Assembly (NCBI GenBank): GCA_947454235.1
Contig: CANGIY010000008.1
Location: forward strand, 62,001-126,000
Source: Chitinophagaceae bacterium
GTDB taxonomy: Bacteria; Bacteroidota; Bacteroidia; Chitinophagales; Chitinophagaceae
Length of the DNA stretch: 64,000 nt
Direction of reading: 5' to 3'
Part shown: piece after piece, positions 25,596 through 32,204 of the stretch
How the letters are laid out: each line of letters starts with the position of its first letter
How positions within the stretch are numbered: position 1 is the stretch's first letter
Position numbers and translations under genes: made by a program
The notes under the pieces: generated by a model
What the model saw: the letters and a program-made list of their open reading frames with translations, nothing else
Databases searched by the model: none
What the model was told of the DNA's origin: nothing

Positions 25596-25901
25596 ATGAG
25601 CATGAACAACCCAATACAACAACTTAATAAAATATTTGATAGCCGCATTCGAATCGGCATCATGAGTGCTTTATCGGTGAATGAAAACATGAACTTCAAT
25701 GACCTCAAAGCCCTTATTGATGTAACTGACGGAAACCTGGCGACACACCTCAAGACCCTCGAAGACGCGGGGTATTTACAGGTACAAAAAGGCTTTATTG
25801 GCAGAAAAACGAACACTACCTACCAAATGACCCTGGAAGGCTCAACAGCTTTTAAAAAGCACCTCGATGCGTTGGAATCAATCATCAATGGCATGAAATA
25901 A
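25596..25901 (+). CDS. winged-helix transcriptional regulator (HTH_34/MarR-like)
   Basis: 101 residues forming one winged helix-turn-helix domain: IFDSRIRIGIMSALSVNENM, recognition helix region TDGNLATHLKTLEDAGYLQV, then the wing IGRKTNTTYQMTLEG and a terminal helix. This fits the HTH_34 (DUF4423/ArsR-MarR-like) regulators. It starts directly after the stop of the membrane-protein gene and probably controls that operon or responds to a signal passed by it. An alternative ATG lies two codons downstream. No sensor domain is present, so any ligand would bind the wHTH itself. Confidence 0.85.
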   Translation: MSMNNPIQQLNKIFDSRIRIGIMSALSVNENMNFNDLKALIDVTDGNLATHLKTLEDAGYLQVQKGFIGRKTNTTYQMTLEGSTAFKKHLDALESIINGMK

Positions 25902-26957
25902 TTATGCCATTTTCACACGTGGATCTATCACCGAATATAGAATATCGGTCGCGAGACTTACAACAATAAATATTGAAGCTGAAAGTAAAACAGAACCCAT
26001 AACTACCGGAAAATCAAATTTATCCAGAGCATCTACTGTCACCTTCCCTACCCCCTTCCAACCGAAGATATACTCTATAAAAAACGAACCCGCCAGCAAC
26101 TCTGCCAACCAGCCTGTAATAGCCGTAATAACGGGATTGAGTGCATTTGGGAGGGCGTGTTTCAAGACCACTTTTCGTTCAGGGAGCCCTTTAGCCCGAG
26201 CTGTTTTTATGAAATCCATAGAAAGTGTATCAAGCATAGAACTGCGGGTGAGCTGAGCAATGATTGCTAAGGGGCGCACTCCAAGCGCAATTGCAGGGAG
26301 TATCAGGTTACGAACAGATAATGTTCTGCCTGTAAAAGGGTCGTAGCTCCACAGACTGCCCGACATATTTAAACCGGTCAATCCGTGCAATTTATAGCCC
26401 AGAAAATAAGCCAGCAGTAAGCCGGCAAAGAACGAGGGAACTGAAATACCTGTAACTGACCCCACCGTGATAAAAGAATCTAAAAACGTACCACGTTTCA
26501 TGGCAGCAACAATGCCCAATGCCACACCAAAAACTGAAGCCAGCAACATAGCAGAAAAAGCCAGTACAATGGTACCCGGAAGAGCATCAGTCAACAAAGC
26601 AGTGACACTGCGCTGCGACCTGTAAGAACGACCTAAATAAGGAAACTTGAGATACAGTGATGCTTCTTTGCCCAACCCAACTACTGTCAATCCACCCGCT
26701 TCCTTGGCATAGTCCTTATCTTGATAAATGCTTAAAGGAGAAAGATCATTGAGGTAATACAAATACCTGACGTACAGTGGTTTGTCTAAATTCAGGAGCT
26801 TACGCGTGTTTTCAATGCTTGCTTTATCGGTTCGTTGCCCCATGAGCAACCTCGCCGGGTCGGCAGGCAACACATGAAAAAGGAAAAACACCAGTGAAAC
26901 CACACCCCACATAACTATGACAGCGTATCCCGATTTGCGTAACAGATACCTGAACAT
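25902..26957 (-). CDS. ABC transporter permease, DppB/OppB family
   Basis: 351 residues, six membrane segments. The start LLRKSGYAVIVMWGVVSLVF and the EAA loop MDFIKTARAKGLPERKVVLK with ALPNALNPVITAI identify a BPD-type peptide/nickel permease of the DppB group. The region between helices 1 and 2 (about residues 45-110) is longer than in E. coli DppB. No DppC, ATPase or binding-protein gene is adjacent, so its partners are encoded elsewhere. It lies 27 bases after the BT_3928-like gene on the same strand and is probably co-transcribed. The stop abuts the convergent regulator gene without a gap. Confidence 0.88.
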   Translation of the reverse strand: MFRYLLRKSGYAVIVMWGVVSLVFFLFHVLPADPARLLMGQRTDKASIENTRKLLNLDKPLYVRYLYYLNDLSPLSIYQDKDYAKEAGGLTVVGLGKEASLYLKFPYLGRSYRSQRSVTALLTDALPGTIVLAFSAMLLASVFGVALGIVAAMKRGTFLDSFITVGSVTGISVPSFFAGLLLAYFLGYKLHGLTGLNMSGSLWSYDPFTGRTLSVRNLILPAIALGVRPLAIIAQLTRSSMLDTLSMDFIKTARAKGLPERKVVLKHALPNALNPVITAITGWLAELLAGSFFIEYIFGWKGVGKVTVDALDKFDFPVVMGSVLLSASIFIVVSLATDILYSVIDPRVKMA

Positions 26958-26984
26958 GCTATAGTTGAAGTCTTTTAACGTAGG

Positions 26985-28136
26985 TTATTTAAAGGTAACA
27001 GCGCCGCTTCCGTCTAATGCAATCTCTTTAGGATAGTCGAGATAGCTCCATTTTTTAACAACTGTACCATCGTGCAACAACATCAAACCCGGGTCGGTAC
27101 GCATAGCAGTTTTGCTCACTACCTGGTCAAGCAACATGAATTTTACGTCCTTCATTGCATAAGCTTCCTGGTATGCCTTAACGTCATCGGCACCCATAGA
27201 ACTGAGGATATAAAAATCGACTTTAAGCTCTTTTGCTTTTGCCGCTAAAGCCTTAATTTCCTCCCTGTTTTTATCAGTTACATTTTTACCATCGCGCATG
27301 AACAGGAAGAACATATTGCCTTTTTTAGTGAGCAAGTCTTCTGTCATATCATCACCGTTAAGCGTATTAATTTGAAAATCATGCGGAATTTCAGCTTGTC
27401 CTGAACCTTCTCTCACTAATTCCGATTTCTGTTCAACGAACTTCCATTTCGGGTTTTCGCTGATATTCTGGTCCATAAATTCCTGCAAAGTGAACTCTTT
27501 CTTATTACCGTTCATCTCGTAAATGAGCGTGGTTTTGAAAGAATCGTCAATAGCACCGGGTGCAGCATGCATTTTTTCCCAAAGGTTGTTGCCCACTTTA
27601 TAAGCCAAACAATCGTGATAAGGGAGATGATGTAACGTATAGTATTGGAAACCGAACGAAAATACTGTTGCAGCGCCAACAATACCTATGTTTACCGACG
27701 ACTTCTGGAACAGCGGGAACACCCTGAACCTGAAAATCCATAAGAAAATTGAGATAGCTGTCAACGCAACGTCTTTATTGAATGTAGCCTGATTGCTGAT
27801 TTTGATGCATGCACCAAAGCAACCACACTCTTTCACAGTGCCCTTTACGAGAATGTACCACGTGAGGAAGAAGTAAAATACATTGATAAGCACCATAAAT
27901 GTAATCCAGGTAGGAAATGCATTACCTACTATCATTGCCACACCGCCAAATATCTCAAATGCGATCATACCCACTGAGAGCGCAAATGAATAGTGTACAA
28001 GCGAGTTCATGCCCCACGCTTCGAAAATCTCATTCATTTTGTACACCAACCCCATCGGGTCATTGGCCTTTACAAGTCCTGAATAAATGAATAACAGGCC
28101 CAATGCAACCCTCAAGAATAAAATAAGGTACTTCAT
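26985..28136 (-). CDS. BT_3928-like protein: DoxX/MauE-type membrane domain plus thioredoxin-like domain
   Basis: 383 residues. The first 150 contain four membrane helices of the DoxX/MauE type (LFLRVALGLLFIYSGLVKAN, VMIAFEIFGGVAMIVGNAF) with a CGCFGACI cysteine cluster between helices three and four. After another helix comes a soluble domain (about 215-383) with thioredoxin-like spacing but no CxxC. It matches the Bacteroidota family named after Bacteroides BT_3928. The arrangement suggests quinone-linked thiol or redox work at the membrane (inference from MauE and VKOR-like proteins). The divergent neighbour is folP and the co-directional downstream gene is an ABC permease. Confidence 0.8.
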   Translation of the reverse strand: MKYLILFLRVALGLLFIYSGLVKANDPMGLVYKMNEIFEAWGMNSLVHYSFALSVGMIAFEIFGGVAMIVGNAFPTWITFMVLINVFYFFLTWYILVKGTVKECGCFGACIKISNQATFNKDVALTAISIFLWIFRFRVFPLFQKSSVNIGIVGAATVFSFGFQYYTLHHLPYHDCLAYKVGNNLWEKMHAAPGAIDDSFKTTLIYEMNGNKKEFTLQEFMDQNISENPKWKFVEQKSELVREGSGQAEIPHDFQINTLNGDDMTEDLLTKKGNMFFLFMRDGKNVTDKNREEIKALAAKAKELKVDFYILSSMGADDVKAYQEAYAMKDVKFMLLDQVVSKTAMRTDPGLMLLHDGTVVKKWSYLDYPKEIALDGSGAVTFK

Positions 28137-28316
28137 CTAAATATATTTAGCAGTTTGTAATCAATGGTTCAATTGGCAAATGTACTCGCCAATACATGTT
28201 TCTACATCAAAAATAAAAGTAGGGATAAAAATAATAACTTTACCGCTTGATGCAACTATGACGAAACAAAGGTTTCAAAACAAATGAAAATATTTTGTTA
28301 GAATTTAGTTAGCATA

Positions 28317-29195
28317 TTGGTAAATCACTCATTTCAATCTTCTCCCGTGTCTTCTGTAAATCAACTACTTCCGGTATTCACAACAATTCGTTCCAAGGGC
28401 AGGTTGTTAGATTTGAGCAAGCCTGTGGTGATGGGTATTTTGAATGTATCGGATAAAAGCTTTTACAAAACTGTTGGTGACGATACCCAAGAGCTACTTT
28501 CAACTGCCGCAAAAATGATTGAGGATGGAGCTACAATACTAGATATTGGCGGCACCAGCACGCGCCCCGGAGAAAAGATAAGTAACGCAACAGATGAGGC
28601 TGGACGAGTGATACCAGCCATAAAAGCCATTAAAAGCCAATTTCCTGACGTTTGGATTTCTATTGATACATACCACTCCAGTGTTGCCCAAAAAGCCATA
28701 GAAGCGGGTGCAGACATTGTTAACGATGTGAGTGCAGGCAACATTGACGCTGATATGATAACAACAGTAGGTACACTTAAAGTGCCCTACATTGCCATGC
28801 ACATGCAAGGAACCCCGGAAACCATGCAGCTATCCCCTACTTACGACAATGTGGTGGTGGAAGTACTGGACTTCATGAAAAACAAACTGGAAGAATGCAG
28901 GAATGCTGGTATCGTTGACGTGATTTTCGACCCCGGCTTTGGATTTGGGAAAACGGTAGAGCATAATTTTGAATTACTCAGGAACCTCGATGTATTCAGG
29001 ATGACCCAGTGCCCAATTCTTGCGGGACTCTCCCGAAAATCGATGATATGCAAGGCATTGAACATAAAACCGACCGATGCGCTGAATGGCACCACTGTGC
29101 TCAATACTTTGGCATTACAAAAAGGTGCTTCCATACTTCGGGTGCATGATGTAAAAGAAGCATATGAAGCCATCAGGCTTTTAGGTTGGTTTTAA
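28317..29195 (+). CDS. folP: dihydropteroate synthase (unusual loop 1)
   Basis: About 275-292 residues, TIM barrel. FolP joins p-aminobenzoate to the pterin pyrophosphate in folate synthesis. The second signature DIGGTSTRPGE is intact, as are DIVNDVSAG, YIAMHMQGTPETMQ, IFDPGFGFGKT and LAGLSRKSMI. The first signature, normally NVTPDSF, reads NVSDKSF, so the conserved Asp of loop 1 is replaced by Lys. No ATG precedes the domain; candidates are TTG 28317 and GTG 28347. The residue change makes it worth asking whether this is the main FolP or a divergent paralogue. Confidence 0.87.
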   Translation: MVNHSFQSSPVSSVNQLLPVFTTIRSKGRLLDLSKPVVMGILNVSDKSFYKTVGDDTQELLSTAAKMIEDGATILDIGGTSTRPGEKISNATDEAGRVIPAIKAIKSQFPDVWISIDTYHSSVAQKAIEAGADIVNDVSAGNIDADMITTVGTLKVPYIAMHMQGTPETMQLSPTYDNVVVEVLDFMKNKLEECRNAGIVDVIFDPGFGFGKTVEHNFELLRNLDVFRMTQCPILAGLSRKSMICKALNIKPTDALNGTTVLNTLALQKGASILRVHDVKEAYEAIRLLGWF

Positions 29196-29384
29196 GCCTT
29201 TTTTCAGGCAACCATCACTTGCGACAATTCATTTATATTTCTTTTAACCAACTCCTAGCCTATTTTCAGTTGAAAAAGGGGTAAAAAGTGTGCTTTTTTG
29301 AAAAAAGTTCACAGTATTTTCATGAAAACTTAAGACGAAAAAAACATGGGACGAATAAATATTCGAAGAAAAGCGAAAAAAAAT

Positions 29385-29414
29385 TTTGCAAATCAAATAG
29401 ATGCTCTAATTTTG
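29385..29414 (+). promoter_or_regulatory. promoter of tRNA-Ser
   Basis: TTTG (29385-29388), 18-bp spacer, TAATTTTG (29407-29414), a full Bacteroidota promoter. The box ends 5 bases before the tRNA, so the transcript would begin at or very near the mature 5' end. Confidence 0.75.
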
Positions 29415-29419
29415 TCCCC

Positions 29420-29504
29420 GGAGAGATGGCAGAGCGGTCGATTGCGGCAGTCTTGAAAACTGTTGACTGTAACAGGTCCGGGGGTTCGAATCCCTCTCTC
29501 TCCG
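29420..29504 (+). tRNA. tRNA-Ser (anticodon TGA)
   Basis: Class II tRNA with a long variable arm. Acceptor GGAGAGA/TCTCTCC, anticodon loop CTTGAAA (anticodon TGA) in stem GCAGT/ACTGT, T-arm GGGGG/CCCTC with TTCGAAT, discriminator G. No CCA is encoded. A degraded second copy of its 3' end and terminator lies at 29618-29687 at the edge of the accessory operon. Confidence 0.94.
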
Positions 29505-29518
29505 CCGGAAAAAAATTA

Positions 29519-29545
29519 AAAGCGCCTTTTTGAGGCGCTTTTTTT
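29519..29545 (+). terminator. intrinsic terminator of tRNA-Ser
   Basis: Stem AAGCGCC/GGCGCTT (29520-29526 and 29534-29540) followed by seven T. A near-identical hairpin recurs at about 29653-29675. Confidence 0.85.
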
Positions 29546-29559
29546 GTGTTTGTGGGAAT

Positions 29560-29612
29560 AGAGTGAGTCTGGGAGCGGGGAATTCTATTCCCCCAGCCCT
29601 ACACCATACCCC
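29560..29612 (+). repeat. left direct repeat bounding the accessory operon
   Basis: AGAGTGAGTCTGGGAGCGGGG then CCCCCAGCCCTACACCATACC. It aligns, with gaps, to 34971-35027 on the other side of the helicase-PLD operon. On the minus strand the second half would encode VGYGVGLG followed by a stop one codon later. The intact DUF1801 gene at the right boundary ends in exactly this VGYGVGLG, so this is a stranded duplicate of that gene's 3' end. Confidence 0.7.
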
Positions 29613-29617
29613 ACAAT

Positions 29618-29687
29618 GGGTTCAAATCCAAGACTATCCGACGGAAAAATTAAAAGCGCTTTTTTGAGGCGCTTTGGGGGTGTTTGG
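29618..29687 (+). pseudogene. degraded second copy of the tRNA-Ser 3' end and terminator
   Basis: GGGTTCAAATCC, a scrambled 7-nt stretch, TCCGACGGAAAAATTAAAA and then hairpin AAGCGCT/AGGCGCTTT plus GTGTTTG. It matches 29482-29551 (T-loop, acceptor 3' strand, terminator) in order and spacing with scattered changes. The 5' part of a tRNA is missing, so it is not functional. Such 3'-end duplicates are the usual trace of integration at a tRNA gene. Confidence 0.7.
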
Positions 29688-29704
29688 TTGTATTAAAAAA
29701 GTTG

Positions 29705-31162
29705 TTAGGAATTATAATAGTAAATTTTCAAAGCACTGTAACTGCTTAGCTCGCCAATGTCATTTGTTGAAAAATTGTCATTGATTACAACAATCTGAGT
29801 GTTCTTTTCTTTCGGTTCAACATTTTCGATTACTTCAAATTTGTAAAATGCATTAATTTTATAGTCTTTGGGTAAAGGTTCAATATCCGCTATCAGCTTA
29901 AATCTTAATGACTTTATTGAGTTGTCGTTGATTTCTGGCTTATAATTAAAAAATGATATTAAATCTGAGACCCACGTAATCTTCCGCTTTTCATCCTTAT
30001 TAGTAGTGTTAAGCATAATTTTCTTTGTTAATCTCCCTTCCTTGAAAACTTGAACTTCTGTCAAGTCCTTGATGTAAGCAGATTTAGTTGCTTTGAATGG
30101 AAAGTCATTCTTATAATTCTCTAGTATTTTTTTTAGATCTGAAGTCTGTTGTTCATTAAGCTTTAAACCTACTTCCAAACCCTTTAAAAGCCCATTTTCT
30201 ATTAAGTTAGCTGTAAATACATAACCTTGATTTTCATCAACGAGCATCGCTTTAGCATGTACAAATTGATGAAAGAAAATTTGCACACCGGCATCTAAAA
30301 GCTCCTTCAATTGTCCTTCAAATTGTTTCTCAATTGGGCGACAGAACAGCGTGACTTCAACCCCATTTCGGGCCTTTTTAAGAATAAGCTGTACGAGCTC
30401 TGAACTTTTATCAATTTGAAAAGTTGAAATCACTATCGACTTTTGGGCATTAGTTACCGCAACTTCCAATGTCTTATTTAAAGAATTCACCATGGAATTA
30501 GGCGATGTCAAGAGTATTGAGGTCAGTTTTGGCAAAATAAATTTGCTTGCATATTTAACTTTTTCAAACTCATTTAATTCTGATTGTTCATCTTTTGAAT
30601 GTTCCCAAAAATGATATACAAAAATTTTAAATAACTCTTCACATTGTAACATATTCAATTCAACACCAAATTCAGGATTTTTCGAAAAGCCATTTTCCGT
30701 AAAATTATTTGTGCAAATGAACCCCCTCGCATTTGCTTTTGGATCAACTAGAATATATTTTCCGTGAAAATTTTCGGCAGACCTATGTACAAAATGGTTT
30801 TTGAATTTTGTCTCAAGCATCTGAATATAGTCTTTGGTAATAAAATCCGCCTCTTCTTCAACGCTAGCTGTTAAACGTGCTTCGACTGAACTTAAAACGA
30901 ACACTTTTACTTTTCTCTCAACTGCATTCAGCAATGCATCGATTAAAACCGAATCCTGGATTAAAAAAGACTGAAGACAAATAAACTCTTCGGCATTTTC
31001 GATTGCATCAATGATTTTAAACTGCAACTTTTTCTTTTCACCACTTTCAATAACAGAAAGATTATCGAGTTCTGTAGACTTCCAACCTGTACCATTGGGC
31101 AAAATAGGAAATTGAATGGCCCCGTCGTTTAATACATATATGTCCCTTGTAATTTCCTTCAT
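29705..31162 (-). CDS. phospholipase D-type nuclease with two HKD motifs (putative defence effector)
   Basis: 485 residues, no signal peptide. Two PLD catalytic HxKx4D motifs are complete: HGKYILVD (H133, K135, D140) followed by TNNFTEN, and HAKAMLVD (H302, K304, D309) followed by TANLIEN. Each half has the expected beta-alpha lead-in (IICLQSF-like and SIVISTFQID). Residues about 350-485 are an extra C-terminal beta-rich domain. A cytoplasmic double-HKD protein next to an SF1 helicase is most like the nuclease of Mokosh-type defence. It is the last gene of a three-gene operon, 1 base after the middle gene. A phospholipid role is unlikely given the partner genes. Confidence 0.85.
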   Translation of the reverse strand: MKEITRDIYVLNDGAIQFPILPNGTGWKSTELDNLSVIESGEKKKLQFKIIDAIENAEEFICLQSFLIQDSVLIDALLNAVERKVKVFVLSSVEARLTASVEEEADFITKDYIQMLETKFKNHFVHRSAENFHGKYILVDPKANARGFICTNNFTENGFSKNPEFGVELNMLQCEELFKIFVYHFWEHSKDEQSELNEFEKVKYASKFILPKLTSILLTSPNSMVNSLNKTLEVAVTNAQKSIVISTFQIDKSSELVQLILKKARNGVEVTLFCRPIEKQFEGQLKELLDAGVQIFFHQFVHAKAMLVDENQGYVFTANLIENGLLKGLEVGLKLNEQQTSDLKKILENYKNDFPFKATKSAYIKDLTEVQVFKEGRLTKKIMLNTTNKDEKRKITWVSDLISFFNYKPEINDNSIKSLRFKLIADIEPLPKDYKINAFYKFEVIENVEPKEKNTQIVVINDNFSTNDIGELSSYSALKIYYYNS

Positions 31163-31163
31163 A

Positions 31164-32204
31164 TCAATAGTTCAAATAGTCTATGGTTTCAAGTTTCGCT
31201 GTCTGATAAAATGCTGTTGGTTTTTCTGCTAATAATTGTTTCATCCTGTTTCTTGTCGGTATTTCAACATTGTATTGGGAAAGAATGTGCTTTGCTTTAT
31301 CTTTTGCAAATGATTCAAAACTATAGTCATCGAGAAAATACGAATCAATTCCTTTGTATAAAATTTCTAAAAGCCACATCTCTGCATTTTGCTGATTTAA
31401 AGGCATAAACCAAACATTTTCAATCTCTAACGGACTAAATCCAACCCCTTGAAAATAAGGACTATTGATACTTACTTTTCTCAAAAATGAAATGTCATTT
31501 GGATCAAACTCAACCAAAATATTCTTCCCCCGTTCATTGTATTCAAACTCGTTTGTGTTCAGTAACAAATCTTCTTTTAAATCTTGCTCGTTTATATCAA
31601 CTCTATTTTGGAATAGGACTTCCTTCTCGTTCAAAACCTTAAGCAAACATTCATCTTTTGAAGCCTGTATTTCTAACACGCAATCAATTGAATTTGACTT
31701 AAAACATTTTGCCTCAACTTCCTCTATTATTTTTTCGTTTCCTTCAATTTTTAAAACCTCATTTTGATATTCGAGAATAGAACTCGGCGTGAATGCTTCC
31801 CAATTCCCGTTTCTATCATATTCGAAACGTTCCGTCTTCTTTATTAAAATAATTTGCTGATCAATCAATACTGAACTTGCAACAAAAACACTATAGACTC
31901 CTTTTTCGCCTACCCAAAAAGATTTATCGATTGCACTTTGCTCGCCAAGCTCCGTTAATGTATAAGCTGAATTTCCATTTATTCTTTCTAAATAACCTTG
32001 TTGCGAAATGCGAAGTAATAAATTGGCACATGCTCGGATTGGCAATGACGTTAATAAATTTTGCCGTAAGCTTTCTGGTGTAATTTCACCCTGCTCACTT
32101 GCAAGTATTAAAACAGCAATGAATGGGTTTTGCTTTGTTTTTTCTTTCAAAGTAAGTTCGACATGAAAAAGTTCTATCGTTTCTTTTTTTCGGAGTGTTA
32201 TCAT
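31164..32204 (-). CDS. unrecognised protein of the helicase-PLD operon, winged-helix-like N-terminus
   Basis: 346 residues, family not recognised. Residues about 27-90 look like a winged helix: helix NPFIAVLILASEQG, helix TPESLRQNLL, helix IRACANLLLRISQQGYLERI, then a hairpin NGNSAYTLTELGEQS. The remainder is mixed alpha/beta and acidic (for example residues 140-240), with no catalytic motif seen. Its ATG overlaps the helicase stop by 4 bases (ATGA), and the PLD gene starts 1 base after its own stop, so the three proteins are probably made in fixed ratio as one system. It could be a specificity or regulatory subunit (inference). Confidence 0.8.
   Translation of the reverse strand: MITLRKKETIELFHVELTLKEKTKQNPFIAVLILASEQGEITPESLRQNLLTSLPIRACANLLLRISQQGYLERINGNSAYTLTELGEQSAIDKSFWVGEKGVYSVFVASSVLIDQQIILIKKTERFEYDRNGNWEAFTPSSILEYQNEVLKIEGNEKIIEEVEAKCFKSNSIDCVLEIQASKDECLLKVLNEKEVLFQNRVDINEQDLKEDLLLNTNEFEYNERGKNILVEFDPNDISFLRKVSINSPYFQGVGFSPLEIENVWFMPLNQQNAEMWLLEILYKGIDSYFLDDYSFESFAKDKAKHILSQYNVEIPTRNRMKQLLAEKPTAFYQTAKLETIDYLNY

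Noticed and set aside
28137-28316. Possible riboswitch or RNA element between the BT_3928-like gene and folP
   Set aside because: No stable conserved stem or known riboswitch core can be picked out; the stretch is simply AT-rich with divergent promoters expected.
29288-29533. 81-codon frame across tRNA-Ser
   Set aside because: Most of it is tRNA-Ser and its promoter; the peptide has no recognisable features.
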